A stretch of 64,000 bases of DNA from Tillus elongatus (GCA_964006375.1 OZ023262.1:87003154-87067153), one strand, 5' to 3'; positions 39,250 through 53,247 are shown, counted from the stretch's first letter. Notes: a model not told the origin generated them from the sequence alone. Numbers and translations are program-made.

Positions 39250-39576
39250 CTAGAAATGATGTCCATGGTGGTATACTGGTACATGATGCACTTTCACAAA
39301 TGGAGCAGCATGTACTATAGGTGCTTCCTTAATAATTGGTACATGGTGAACTATCGGGGCTGCGTGCACTATGGGGGCGGCACGAAACACGTGAATAGGA
39401 GCAGCGTGTACGATTGGAGCAGCATGCACTATTGGGGCAGCGTGCACTATCGGGGCAGCGTGCACTATTGGGGCGGCATGAAATATTGGGGCAGCATAAC
39501 CCACAGGGGGTCCATGAAACGTCGGTCCTGCTATTATTCCAGCTGAAGCATAGGCCACAGCAGCTGCTAAAACCAG
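39250..39576 (-). CDS. cuticular-type secreted protein gene 2, exon 2
   Basis: Minus strand. The exon starts after acceptor TCAG (39580-39577) with [13 protein letters not shown], completing a signal peptide. The mature region has about eight perfect or near-perfect repeats of the hexapeptide AAPIVH (around 39330-39490), one AAPIHVFR variant, [16 protein letters not shown] and a His-rich C-terminus (VYHHGHHF, stop TAG at 39250). With exon 1 (43467-43478) it makes 112 residues. This is the same class as gene 1 but more regular. Likely an extracellular cuticle protein. A reading frame on the opposite strand (39256-39546) is its mirror. Confidence 0.8.
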   Translation of the reverse strand: MVLAAAVAYASAGIIAGPTFHGPPVGYAAPIFHAAPIVHAAPIVHAAPIVHAAPIVHAAPIHVFRAAPIVHAAPIVHHVPIIKEAPIVHAAPFVKVHHVPVYHHGHHF

Positions 39577-40459
39577 CTGAAAATTTAAATGCAGAAAATT
39601 AATTTAAAAAAAAAAATATTCTTAAATATTAATTTTTAATGATCAGTCTTTTGTATAGAGCGATTGTGTATAGTTTTTAATTGGCTCTTAAACTTATTGG
39701 GTTTCCAGTGAAAACTTATTTCAATATTTGTAAAACCGCAGTTTAAGTACGTTTAAATATATTGTCGTGTTTTTGTTTTTATAACAGATATATCACTGGC
39801 ACTGGGCGCTTCTTACGAATTAGGTGCTTGTTAGTGTCTAAGCTTTGGATTTCGTCCATGTTAAAATCTATAAGTGTACAATATAAAATAATTATTTCAG
39901 CATCTGAACTCCAGCCGATGAAATGTAGTACAACCACAACAGCGCAACAACTGACGCACTACCGTTGGTTTTATAGCCGCGTATTTTTAATTCCTCTTTA
40001 ATAGGACTTACATATGCACAGGTGGTCAGTAATCAGCTACCGAAGAAGTTGTTATTTCGAACACTCATTCCGCTCCTTAAAAAAACGCGAACGTAATTAA
40101 ATATTCTGAACATAAACTAATTAGTGTGATGGGCCTCCCTTTGAAGGTGTTCCTGAGTACGCATATAGAGAAAATTTGATAATAACATTAGTGACATTTA
40201 GTTTAGAAATAAACTTGTAACCGTAGAGGCCCGCGCGGCCTATTCGCGAACTTTATAGACTTAAAAAAAGGGGTCCAATTGGTTTAGCATGGTAAACTCA
40301 TTTAAATCGTACGAAAATCGGGAACCAACGATAAAGACACAAATATGATATCAAAACAATATATCTAACGAAATACCATAACTCGAGTCGAAAATAAGTT
40401 ATCGGAAGAGTTTAACGTATGGAGCGAAGTTCGTCGGTGTAATATACTTCTCCTTACTT

Positions 40460-40600
40460 GTTTAGTTTGTATATAAAGCATCCATTTAATGAGGAACTAG
40501 ACAAGATCGAGGATGGGCTTGTGGCAAACGGAGAAATAATAAACAACCTGTTATATGCAGCCTGTCCCCAGCTTCCATGCTAAAGTCAGTGCGTTTCACT
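40460..40600 (+). pseudogene. possible RTE-type LINE RT relic
   Basis: One frame reads IKHPFNEELDKIEDGLVANG, then EIINNLLYA, resembling the INGEKINNIRYADD approach to the RT active site in RTE-like LINEs. The active-site residues themselves are lost. Confidence 0.35.
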
Positions 40601-40984
40601 CCTCCCATATGAAGCTATATGCAAACGCACAGATGATTCGGAGTTGTGGTGCTACCGTTGTAGGCTCGAGATTTCATGATTTTACCGCGTGGCAACATAT
40701 TTGAGAAAGGACAGAGTTTCAAATTAAAAAGGACAGGGTCTCAAAAATAATGTCTATTTCCTCCAAAATCTTCATAATGACTACAAGATTTATTGCATTT
40801 GTTTCAAGCCCCATGTTCAAACTTATTGGCGTACGCTAGTAGCACTTTAAAGCGAATGGGGTGTGTATCTTGATCATACCTTAATATATCTAATTTTAAC
40901 CGTTTTTTGACTTAAAACGAGTTTCAATGTTTCGGTATTTTCTGGCCATTTGCTATGCTCGCCTTTTTAAGTCGGCTTGCATTT

Positions 40985-41235
40985 TCTTACTCCTACCAAC
41001 TGTTGGAAAATCTTCAATGGCCACTATATTTTTTTTAATAGAAATAAGCGAACAAACTGGTTGCCTGTTGTGATTCCGTGTATTTTTGCTTCTTCATCCA
41101 AAGTGTTCCCATCATCACCTGGCTATACCGTACTGATAATAACTAATAAGCTTGAAACACGTGTATGCGATTGCCTCCTTGCGGCCTTGCCCTTAACCTT
41201 TCTCCTTGTATAGTATACAGAAATGCCGTGTTAAA
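40985..41235 (+). repeat. solo PLE-2 terminus
   Basis: GGTTGCCTGTTGTGATTCCG, ATTTTTGCTTCTTCATCC and CCTGGCTATACCGTACTGAT match 53630-53797. It also extends to GTATAGTATACAGAAATGCC as at 53176-53205 on the other strand. Confidence 0.65.
41128..41170 (+). ncRNA. hammerhead-like motif with broken core
   Basis: Helix I CCGTA / TGCGA is nearly kept, but the core is CTGATAA instead of CTGATGA and helix II has a mismatch. Expected to be inactive. Confidence 0.45.
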
Positions 41236-41670
41236 AAATCATCTCTACTAGCGAATTTTTCTTAATGAAGATTCGCTGAAAAGACTCACACAATAGCGAA
41301 AGATCGATGTAATAAAGGGAGAGAAGAAAAAATATTAAGAGCAATTAGTTATGTAGTCAATTTACTCAAAGGCTTATAATAAAACCATCAGGCAATGAAC
41401 CTGTGTGTGTGTGTGTGTGTCATCAGATTGTATTTGCAGCGGTGTGATTACTATTCGCACATTTTAACAATGAACCTCTAATGAAAGACATTTGCAGAAA
41501 ATATTTTATTTAGTCTGTTCTCTCTTCTTCGGTAGCTTTTGTCCACACGATAAAGTTAACCTTCTTTCTCTAACCCACCTGACAAGAATTCACATATATT
41601 TAGAAATGCACCGCACCAATTTTTCGTTAAAAAAACTTAAAAGCAAAACCAAACGTTCAAAAATGTTTAT

Positions 41671-42737
41671 TCAGTTAAGTAAGTGTTCAAATTGTTGACC
41701 ACCAGCTTCCACACAAAAGTACAAATTTTGTTCAAAACGCGCTCTGACATTCTGGAGCATTTGTGTAGTTACTAGATGGCACTCTTCAACAATCCATTGT
41801 CGTAATTCTTCCAGAGACTCCGGTTCTGTTGCGTAAATTCAACTTTTTAAATGTCCTCATAGAAAGGAGTCTAAAGGAGTTAAATCCGGTGATCTAGGCG
41901 GCCACTCAATAGCACCTCTACGCCCAATCCATTGCTCTGGAAACTCTCTGTTCAAAAACTCTCTAACACGTGAAAAATGCGGAGGAGCTCCGTCTGGTTA
42001 AAACACTAATTGATTTTCTTGATAGCGATCATCATTTTCAACAATGTCAATTAGTAGAGGGTAAAACATATCTTCTAGTAACTCCAAATACGTTTCGCCA
42101 CTCAAATTGCCATCAAGAAAAATTGGTCCGATTATACGGTCTCCAAAAATGACAGTCCAGACATTTAGTTTCTGTGGAGTTTGAGTGTGGACTTCGTAAA
42201 AATGTCTTGGATTATTATCTGCCCAATAACGACAATTATGACGAGTTTAATAAAAGCGTACACTCGTCTGAAAAACATATATTGAACAGAATGTTTCCGT
42301 TATTAGCTATTCGTGTAGTCATAACTTCACAAAACTCCATCCGCCGATCAAAATCATCTTCCTTTAGTTGTTGTAGAAGATGAATTTTATACGGGTGAAA
42401 TTTAAGATGCTTCAATTTTCGCTGAATAGTTCTTCTATTGATGTTTGAAACAGTGGTCAGTTTTCTCGTGCTCAAAGTTGGGTCCGCAGCAATTTGTCCT
42501 AAAACTTCACTCTCAGTAGTCTCATTTCTAACCAGAAATTCACGTTCAGGATTCCGTTTTTTGTTGGCTACTGAACCACTTTGTCGAAACTTTGCAACTA
42601 ACTCCAAAATGTATTTTCTGTTAACATGTCTATTCTGATGTCGTTTATTAAACAAATTTGCGGTACGGTTGACACAGTCATCGTTTTTGAAAAAAAAATT
42701 AAGTATTTCACACTCTTTCTTCTACAGAATACACCAT
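41671..42737 (-). pseudogene. mariner (DD41D-like) transposase, near full length
   Basis: ATG at 42737 (MVYSVEERV) then a stop and frameshift. It is open from 42655: NRKYILELVAKFRQSGSVAN (helix-turn-helix), TLSTRKL, HPYKIHLLQQLKEDDFDRRM. First catalytic Asp lies in CFSDECTLLLN, then RHNCRYWADNNP, QKLNVWTVIFGDRIIGPIF and LSGETYLELLED. The second Asp is in DGAPPHF, preceded by a stop replacing the usual QQ. The third acidic residue is in RSPDLTPLDSFL, followed by a stop in place of the usual W. It ends GQQFEHLLN, TGA at 41671. About 355 codons. The 40-residue gap between the last two acids, with one codon apparently lost after HFS, points to a DD41D-type mariner. Confidence 0.85.
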
Positions 42738-43209
42738 TGTGAAATTAATTTTCGGTAGTACTATCAAGTATCAAACCAACCGATAAACTGAAATAATAAA
42801 CCGCATTTCTCTCATTCCGATAAGAAATGTTCTGATAGTCAATTTTATGTTTACAAACCAACAAAACATTGACTATCAGCACATTTCTTATCGGAATGAG
42901 TGAAATGCGTTTTTGCATCTTCAACTGTGACTAATTTTTAAACGGGTTGATAAAATCTCCAAAAAAATTAGTGTGCTGAATTCAGAAAAAAAAGAGTTTT
43001 CAAATGGTGTAACATTCGATCCATGTTCCCTATTTAAAATATAAGGGTTGTTATCACCACCCTTAAGGGGTTGATGTGACAAAGTTGAGTTTTATGTCAA
43101 AACATGTCCCCCTCAATATTAAAATTGACGTGTTTCAGCGTTTCTTAAAAAAAAATTCTCTGGTCGCAAATCGTTCTGTTTCGTTTTCAATGCGCCACCC
43201 TATATATGT
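42738..43209 (-). mobile_element. mariner 5' leader and terminal region
   Basis: Leader between the transposase ATG and the terminus ATAGGGTGGCGCATTGAAAA (minus, about 43205). The terminus shares blocks with 78-300. The opposite terminus, expected near 41600, was not recognised. Confidence 0.6.
42803..42908. repeat. 40-bp-arm hairpin in mariner leader
   Basis: Arms 42803-42842 and 42869-42908 pair almost perfectly (CTCATTCCGATAAGAAATG and inverse) around a 26-bp loop. Either an inserted MITE or a structural part of the element. Confidence 0.7.
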
Positions 43210-43466
43210 CCGGGAAGGGGAATAATAGCGGAATTTTTATCTTTGATGGATGAATTCAGTATATTATGATAGTTAAGCTCTTAACGAATATTGGGATATA
43301 TGTTTATATTTTTATTTATTGATTTAGACAATGTATAGTTTATTTTGTGAATAAAGTTTTATATAAAAAAAATCTCCAGAACTTCACGCGTGTCGCTATA
43401 ATTATAAACCGGAAATTAACTAAACACATTAAATATTGATTAATTTACAAACTACATAACACTTAC

Positions 43467-43478
43467 CAATCTGAACAT
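43467..43478 (-). CDS. cuticular-type secreted protein gene 2, exon 1
   Basis: Minus strand: ATG and three codons (MFRL) followed by donor GTAAGT. Phase 0, matching exon 2, and giving [17 protein letters not shown] after joining. A TATA-like TATATAA lies 64 bp upstream. The 3.9 kb link to exon 2 is inferred from phase, splice sites and the parallel with gene 1. Confidence 0.65.
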
Positions 43479-43541
43479 CTTATACAATTAGTAATACAAC
43501 CCAAAAGAAAATTTGACTGTTAATATTACAAAATATTTGTG

Positions 43542-43548
43542 TTATATA
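43542..43548 (-). promoter_or_regulatory. TATA box of gene 2
   Basis: TATATAA on the minus strand, expected start near 43515. Confidence 0.5.
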
Positions 43549-43559
43549 GTCGCATCTCA

Positions 43560-44090
43560 AATCGTCCCACTCTATTCTTCTTTAAATCATCTAAATCTGG
43601 AAAATTGCGAAATTATTTTGCATCTTAATGTTGAATAAATCAACAACAGTACAGCAAGTGTTGATGTTCATATTCTAGATTGGTGTTTTATAAAAAATCG
43701 CGTTTCTAGATAACAACAATGCATTAACCTTGGATTAATCTATTTTAAGTATTGCAGCAACTGCAGTGTCACATTATCTAGAAAATTTGGTTTAGTTGTT
43801 TAGGTGTCAATGATTTCTATAAAATTTAATGATATTACATAAGACTGATAGTTTCTAATGGGTTTATCTGATATTTATGATACATAAATTTACAGTAGCC
43901 GTGCTCATTAATTTATATAACGAAAGATACTAAAATAAATAAATTATTGAGAATTTCGGTTGGATTGGTAACAGTCCCTAATTAGGCAATTGATTATTAG
44001 TAGGTTAAACATATAATGCAGCATTGTTGTTGCCACAATTTTAACATCGTGAAGGTTACAATGGATACATATTTTTAAAATCCATAAGCG
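43560..44090. other. upstream region of gene 2, no gene seen
   Basis: No transposon was recognised until the HINE at 44096, so this is one of the longer repeat-poor stretches and may hold gene 2 regulatory sequence. Confidence 0.3.
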
Positions 44091-44095
44091 AAAAA

Positions 44096-44410
44096 GTCTG
44101 GACGCAGCAAGTGCGTTATGGTAGTGAATTTTCGTTAAAATGTTTTTAATAGCAAATATGTGTGTTTCTTTTAAGAAAGCAGGCATCAAATTTGGTTACC
44201 AGTATAACCTATATAGTAAGAACAATGTGCCATGTTTCATCAAAATAACTTTATTGTTTGAAAATGTACAAAAATTTCCGAATGTAAACTTAAAGTGTTC
44301 CCGAAAAAACTAGATTCTTGGTTAACCTTATAGATAAATACCAAATTGAGCTATTCAAATATGAAGCATTTTATCAAAATTCGCTACCATAACGCACTTG
44401 CTGCCTCCAG
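44096..44410 (-). repeat. HINE terminal module with 35-bp inverted ends
   Basis: Starts GTCTGGACGCAGCAAGTGCG and continues TTATGGTAGTGAATTTTC. It ends AAAATTCGCTACCATAACGC then ACTTGCTGCCTCC, the inverse. Similar modules: 2821-3130, 29651-29963, 31037-31350, 37548-37862, 52073-52385. Confidence 0.8.
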
Positions 44411-45112
44411 ATGCATTATATTTTGATTGAAAATGCAAAAATGCAATAACATAAGGCGTGTTTGATAAAAAAAAGTCAATGTGTATCACCAACGACTTAC
44501 GGGCCAGCCTGTGATTGTAGAAATAATTTTTTAAGATGTAGGTCAAGACACCCTATAATTAATGTATACATTTGTTTCATATATTGTATAATAACGACTA
44601 TATTGAGCTTTATTGATTTTTTACGAAAATTCTACAAACATTATATACCATTAAACGATAAACTCTATAGCTAAGGCTACTGCCAAGCATCGGTGAAAGG
44701 GTTTATTTGAAATGAATTTTCTGGAAACATTTTAGTAAAATGAAGGGCAATGACGGTTGAAACTAAGACTTCAGGGTTTGTAAAACATTCTTCTTGAGAC
44801 ATCTTCTGTCCATAGCCCGTATTATATTCAAGTTATTTGCTTAAATGTTCACAATTTTGACCTTTTAAAATCGCAACTTTGAGGTTTCGAGGAAAACCCT
44901 AATTTATTTTTCTTTAAATGCCTATAACTTTTTGTCTTTTGACCTACAAGGCTAAATTTTGGTAGGTGATTTAGCTATAGCGATATAAACTCGTTGGTTG
45001 CCCTTACTTTGTTATTTCCGGAGGTATAATTTTTTTTCTAAAGAAAACACAAAATTTTCCAGGAAAACCTCGGCCTATTTTCCTGGCTAACGAACTTATC
45101 GAAGCCACTTAG

Positions 45113-45433
45113 TTAAATTAAATGTCAAGTTGAAATGTCAAAATTACAGTGATGAGAATTTTAATATTAGTTAAAGAATTTGGTGCTATATTGGAATGAG
45201 TTCTCTAATAATGGTAGATGAATACTAGTGGCAGCTGCACGAGTGTTATTTGTAGAAATTCCGAAAAAGAAACATACGCTGAACAAAATTTCTAGGTGAC
45301 ATTTTATAAAAATATTTTGGCAGTTTAGTTTGGAACATAAAATAAAATTGTGTTATTTGCAAGCACAAGCTTATGCTTATTTGTGGAACATACTGGAAAA
45401 TTTAAATCAATAAACATACTATACTATACTATA
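45113..45433 (+). mobile_element. LINE-like 3' end inserted in HINE
   Basis: Interrupts the HINE between GAAGCCACTT and TGCAAAGGGAG, which are contiguous in other copies. It ends CAATAAACATACTATACTATACTATAT, an A-rich end with ACTAT repeats typical of a LINE tail. No coding is left. Confidence 0.5.
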
Positions 45434-45500
45434 TTTGCAAAGGGAGGGTATTTGCCAAATTGAATCAAAATCGGCCCATTATGTTTTGAGTTATCGATGT

Positions 45501-45639
<139 letters not shown>

Positions 45640-45827
45640 AGATAAAAGTCGAAACTGACCCCGGATATGTGTTCTAGGGGGCCAAATTAGCGCTCATTTG
45701 AAAAAAATTTTTCAAAATTCAAAAGTCGAGATCTCCTCATTAGTGATTTTTTAAAAATAAAATACACTAAAACTGATTTTACAATTATGACCAAACGTCT
45801 GGAAAATATAAGCTTAGAAATAAAACA

Positions 45828-46150
45828 GTCTGAACGCAGCAAATGCGTTATCGTAGCTAGTTTTTCTAAAAATGTTTTTTAATAGCAAAAAGATGTCTTC
45901 TTTAATGAAAGCAGGCATTAATTTGGTTGCCAGTATAAGGTATGTAATAGAAATAATGTACAACATTTCATCAAAATATTTTTATTGTTTAGAAAATTTT
46001 CCAAAAAGAAACTTAAAGGGTTCCCGAAAGAACTGATTTTCTGACCAGCGAACCTTTACAAGCTATTTACCCACCTGCCAAGATATAATTATTCACAAAA
46101 AAAATTCGGGACGCAGCAAGTGCGTTATAGTAGCGAATTTTCATAAGAAT
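45828..46150 (-). mobile_element. HINE terminal-module fragments
   Basis: GTCTGAACGCAGCAAATGCG at 45828 and GGGACGCAGCAAGTGCG at 46112, with TACAAGCTATTTACCCACC between as in 62355-62385. Confidence 0.6.
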
Positions 46151-47220
46151 TGTACACTATTATTATACGGCATATTAGTAAAATTAATATTTTAAACTTA
46201 CACAGCCATTGAAGATCTATTTTAGATGTTCTAGTACGCGCACATCTGAAGAATTCTTTCGACAGTGTTGCCATCGATATCTCTCTATTATCAAAAAAAT
46301 CTTGTGTTCTGACTCCTTTTGAGAAAAATTCCCAAAATTCAATTTTCTATTAAGGTAAAGAACTAAATTTTGCTATATATATAGATAGTGTAAGTCTCTT
46401 TAAAAGAAACTTGTATTACAAATTCCATTAAAGTTATACAAAAGATATCCAGAAGGAAACTGAATTCATATTTAGAAAAGTAAAGTATCAGCTAAATTAT
46501 AAACATATCAGTTATTTTTCTCTATTAATCGCCAGTATGAGTTGGTTTTAGTCAACCTAATTAAACCGGTTTTTCCAATATCAACGATAACAAAATGTAT
46601 GCTGAAAATTATAATTTCAGGCTCAAAGGTGACAAACTTGTTCAGGCGTTTACAAAAATGAGATCTTGTTCAAAACGTATGAAATCTGTGCACTATTGTT
46701 TCTCCAAATGTTAAAATAAAACATAAAAAAACATACATTTATCGAACTGGATTCGATCATACAACCCTCTGCGTAGTAGTCCAGCACGCTTCCAATGCAC
46801 AATCTGATAGTATGTCAACTAAGGTTTTGTTTACGTGATACTTGAAACAGGCTTCATGCCTGGGGTAGTGTATGAAAAGTATACGTAAAAATTAATTACA
46901 GAATTGGTAGAATTGACATTGAAACACATTCAAGGATTGTTTTGGTCTTATATGACGTCTTATTTTTAAGTTTAAAGATAAAAGAAATTATTTTAGAATT
47001 CTTTTTATATACTTGACTTGGTTTTGTTTACATTTTTACTATATTATGCGACAGCATAATATATCGATGTTCTCCTAAAACTGTACATAAAGCTACAAAT
47101 ATAGTGTTTTTTAATAATTGATGAAATCTCCCAGTTAAATAACAATCACTTCACATATGTTTAATCTTATGTCGTTTTCAAAAATGATTTTGTATATTTT
47201 TGGGGGAAAAAAAATCTGTT
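46151..47220. other. mostly unassigned; one tRNA-like patch
   Basis: Minus-strand 46812-46745 reads GTGCATTGGAAGCGTGCTGG (A-box-like) and GTATGATCGAATCCAG (B-box-like), probably a decayed SINE head. The rest shows no gene. Confidence 0.35.
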
Positions 47221-47224
47221 ATAG

Positions 47225-47580
<356 letters not shown>

Positions 47581-47995
47581 TTCGACGAAACTTCCTAAAA
47601 AAATGTTTACAAACTATTTGCAAACTATTTTTTCACAAAATCAGAAAAAGTTTTTTTTGTAATAAGCTATTAAACATTTATTATTAATTAACAAATAAAA
47701 ATATAAACGGGAAAATACTTTACAGCCTTTTTTGTACTAAAATTAATATAAAATTGAAAATTCACCCAATAATCTCATCATTTGAACGTTTATTAGAATT
47801 AAATAAAGAAATTAGAAAAAACTATCGAAACTAATCCCTACATGCGATTTGAAATGTAAACATTTTCACAACTGAAGTCTGGAAATTTGTATCAGCAACA
47901 ACTTATGGGGCACCCTGTGATAGTTAAAATATTTGTATATAGGTAACATAATTGTGCCTTCTAGATCATTAATACCAATTAATGAGTAGGTATTA

Positions 47996-48110
<115 letters not shown>

Positions 48111-48311
48111 CTGGAAATATCAAATAGCAAAAGCCCTTGGCTAATAGAATAACTGTTCCAAAAAATATTTTCACAACTTAAGTGTGGAAGACCAAAAAAT
48201 TTGTATCTCCAACGACTTATGGGCCAGCCTGTGATAGTGAAAATATTTGTATATAGGTAACATTATTCTGCCTTCTACAGTATGAATACGAAATTAATGT
48301 GTGTGTGTGTG

Positions 48312-48579
<268 letters not shown>

Positions 48580-48580
<1 letters not shown>

Positions 48581-48760
48581 GTGTGGACGCAGAAAGCTCT
48601 GTATGGTAGTAAATTTTCATTTTGAGCAAAATATTTTCAATAGCAAATGTCTTTTTCTAAAGAAAGCAGGCATCAAATTTGGTTACGAGTATAACCTGTA
48701 TAGTAGAAACCATGTACCATATTTGATTAAAATTGTTTGAAAAAGTACATGAATCTAGTG
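48580..48760 (-). mobile_element. HINE terminal-module fragment
   Basis: GTGTGGACGCAGAAAGCTC start, GGCATCAAATTTGGTTACG, GTAGAAACCATGTACC; cut near 48760. Confidence 0.6.
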
Positions 48761-49099
48761 TATCATAAAAAATGTAAATATTTCCAAGACGAGATCTGTA
48801 GGTTTAGCAAGTGTTATAAAAAACTTGAAGCAGCGGGCATGGCCTTCACTTCTAAAGCACAAAATAAAGGCTGTTCCCTTTGAATAATTGAGTTAGGGCA
48901 GTTTAAAAATTTTCAAATACACTATTTGGGAGCGCACTGTATACGGCACCTAGACTTTTAGACGAATAATATTAACGAAAATCTCTCTAAATGCGTCATT
49001 TTCATAAGACTGATATCTTTTGGTTAAAACCCTGTATTGTAATGTCTGGTATGCGCCAAAAATGTGAAAACTTGTAAAGCAATTGAAATAATCGAAAAC

Positions 49100-49560
49100 T
49101 ATGAACGCTATCAACTTTTTTCCTCACAAATATGCATTATAATTCGATGGGCAATGCAAAAACGCAATACTTTGAGAGGTGTTGGATTGAAAAAAAAAGA
49201 TGTTTGTATCACAAACGACTTATAGCCCAGCTTTTAATAATTGCCAAACTAACTTTATAAGATGCAGCCCAAGGCACCCTATAATTAACGTATAAAATCT
49301 TTTGTCATATCTTGTATAATAATGGATATATTGAGCTTTACCGTATAAATGCCTCACCCTGCATGTATGTAAATAGAAAAAAACTGAAACTAACCCCGGA
49401 TATGTGTCCTAGGTTGCGCTTATATGAAAAAATCTTTTCAAAATTCAAAAGTCGCGCTCTGCTCAATAGTGAATTTGTTCTACGAAATTTTAGTGAAAAT
49501 TGTAGACCACTAAAGTATAAACTCAGTAATTTAAACTACTGCCAAAGCATAAAAAAGGGT
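49100..49560 (-). mobile_element. composite HINE fragment
   Basis: CACAAACGACTTATAGCCC and TATATTGAGCTTTACCG blocks (body II) join directly to a head block (GGATATGTGTCCTAGG, CAAAATTCAAAAGTCG) with no tract. Body II sequence (AAACTCAGTAATTTAAACTA) then resumes. The 111-residue frame over it is not a gene. Confidence 0.6.
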
Positions 49561-49965
49561 CTATTAGAATTTTTTTTTGCAAATATTTTAGTAAAAACAC
49601 ACGTCTTGCTAGATTTTCTATATAAACCGTATTTTTTAGGTACCTAATAGTTATTTATGTACCAAGGGTATAAATAGATGTTTATGCCCCGGAGGCCCTC
49701 GGATTTGTAAGTCGCTCAAGGGCATACACCTCTATTTATATCAGCGGTGCACACAAAATTTTATGTCATACTAGTCATACCAAAAAAATTAAACATGAAT
49801 CACCGTTTGCTGAAGGCAACCTAACTATCACCGGATCTTTTCAGAACTGTCAATTTTATGTTAATTCGACCAAATAATTTTGATTAAATATTTACATACT
49901 ACTTTTATTCCATTATCTGTAATTTCATTAATAAAGGTTATTAAAGAAGTCAAACAAAAATTATT
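49561..49965. other. unassigned stretch
   Basis: Holds GGAGGCCCTCGGATTTG and CGCTCAAGGGCATACACC, GC-rich for this window and possibly part of the palindromic element that follows. No coding. Confidence 0.3.
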
Positions 49966-49969
49966 TGTT

Positions 49970-50055
49970 TTTATGTGCGCGCGGGCCATAAACTCTAAGT
50001 TTTGCCCGCGCGGGCCATAAAGTACAGTTTATGGCCCGTGGGCATAAAGTACACA
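49970..50055. repeat. GC-rich palindrome cluster
   Basis: Three copies of a GGGCCATAAA-type unit, two behind GCGCGGGCC and one inverted (TTTATGGCCCGTGGGC). The centre TTGCCCGCGCGGGCCATAAA is nearly self-complementary. Sharply more GC-rich than all surroundings. Confidence 0.65.
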
Positions 50056-50187
50056 ATTATATATAGATAAAAATGGAAGCAAAAAAAATTACGCTACAAC
50101 TTAAAAAATTCTTAAAGACTAAGATTAAACAAAATTAAACAAAATCAAATTCAGTTCTGTCTAAGGCACTGAAATATATAAATAAAA

Positions 50188-50640
50188 GTTCGGGACGTAG
50201 CAAATGCGTTATGGTAGTGAATTTTTATTAAATGCTTCAAACTCAATTTTCTATAAACTTAGAAAGTTTAATTTCGATATGTGATAAGGCCTTTCCTAAG
50301 GCAAGATATCCACCAAGTTTTATTAAAACAACTTTGTAATATTCGAAGAAAAAAAATGTTTTCAAAAGAAAATTCAAAATTTGAATAACTTAATTTTCTA
50401 CAAACTTAGAAAGTTTAATTGTGGTACGTAGTAATGTCTCTCCAAAGGCAACATATATAGTAAATTTCATTAAGACATCTTTGTATTTTTGGGAGAAAAA
50501 AATTTGTTTCGAAAGAAAACTCAAAATTTTTCCCGAAAGACCCTGTCCAATTTTCCTGGCTAACGAACTCATCCAAGCCATTAATAAAAAAAGGCACTTG
50601 CCGAGTTTCATAGAAATCGGTTAATTATTTTTTTAGTTAT

Positions 50641-50737
<97 letters not shown>

Positions 50738-50865
50738 ATATAAAAATTGAAACTGACCCCGGATATGGGTTCTAGGGGACCTAGTTAGCGCTCATTTGGA
50801 AAAAATTTTGCAGTCTCACCACCGATACCTCTCTATTAGTGAATTTTTTTAAATAAAAATTCGCT
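50188..50865 (-). mobile_element. TA-HINE, short type, complete
   Basis: Tail GTTCGGGACGTAGCAAATGCG, two TTTCGAAAGAAAACTCAAA-type blocks, CCTGGCTAACGAACTCATCC, tract 50643-50734. Head CCCCGGATATGGGTTCTAGG, CCACCGATACCTCTCTATTA and AAAATTCGCT. Mirror of 18046-18767. Confidence 0.8.
50643..50734. repeat. (TA)n tract of TA-HINE
   Basis: Standard internal position, body left, head right. Confidence 0.95.
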
Positions 50866-52390
<1,525 letters not shown>

Positions 52391-53095
52391 TTTACCATAT
52401 CAAAGGTACAGTAAAAATTTGCTGACCTCAGAAAAGTGACTTAGTTAACCTTCCCTGTTTTTGTAAAATAAAAATAAAGAAATGTAAACAATTAAATAAA
52501 TAACTGTACAAAAACAGTTAACAAAATTTATTTCATGAAGTTCGCCTGGGGTGTATGCGGGTATATTTTATAAAAGAAGGTAACCATGTCACAAGATGGA
52601 AAGCTCATTTTGTGTAAGTAAACACGAAGGAGTTTGCCAATTTCTCTTGTAGGAAATTCCACCCGCAACACAAAATAGCAGTGACTTTTGATTTAATGAA
52701 TTATTTAAAACGGTATAAATTTTAAGCTTTGTAATGTTAAAAACATGCAAATTTATATTTAAATTCATAAAACTGTCATTATAATTTGATGCCAGTAGCG
52801 ATCCAAGGAAGAAGTTAGCACAAGCTGAAACTAAGAATAATGGCCTTATTATTCTTTGTTATTCATAAAAGTTTTAATTGAAACCAGCTGAATTTTAAAC
52901 GTAAATACAACAGTGTGAGAATTTTCAGTGCGTACGGGAAGACTCATTCTGTGAATCGAGGCCATTTTCACAGTAACTGAAAATTATAAAGCAACAAGAA
53001 ATTGCTACATTAAAATTGCTTAGTTTATTGATTATTAATTTTGTGGATAGTTGTTGTTACTTATACCTACCATGTGACCAATAATGAATGCCATT
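52391..53095. other. unassigned stretch
   Basis: No coding, RNA or repeat signal recognised. Confidence 0.35.
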
Positions 53096-53162
53096 TTCTA
53101 CTGAATTTTCGTAGAAAAATGCACTAATGAGAAGTCGCGATATTTTAATTTTGAAAAAATTC
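53096..53162 (+). mobile_element. TA-HINE head fragment
   Basis: ACTGAATTTTCGTAGAAAAA, GCACTAATGAGAAGTCGCGA and TTTGAAAAAATTC, ending where PLE-2 sequence starts. Confidence 0.6.
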
Positions 53163-53247
53163 AACATATATAACAGGATTTTTAACACGGCATTTCTGTA
53201 TACTATACAATGAGAAAGGTTAAGAGGGCAAGGTTGCAAGGCGACAA

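Larger units (their letters stand above)
39577..43466 (-). other. intron of gene 2
   Basis: Donor GTAAGT (43466-43461 minus) and acceptor TCAG (39580-39577). It holds an RTE-like relic, a solo PLE end and a mariner. Confidence 0.55.

Noticed and set aside
39256..39546. 96-residue plus-strand frame rich in M, Y and G
   Set aside because: Mirror of the AAPIVH repeats of gene 2; the same applies to 27263-27451 minus versus gene 1.
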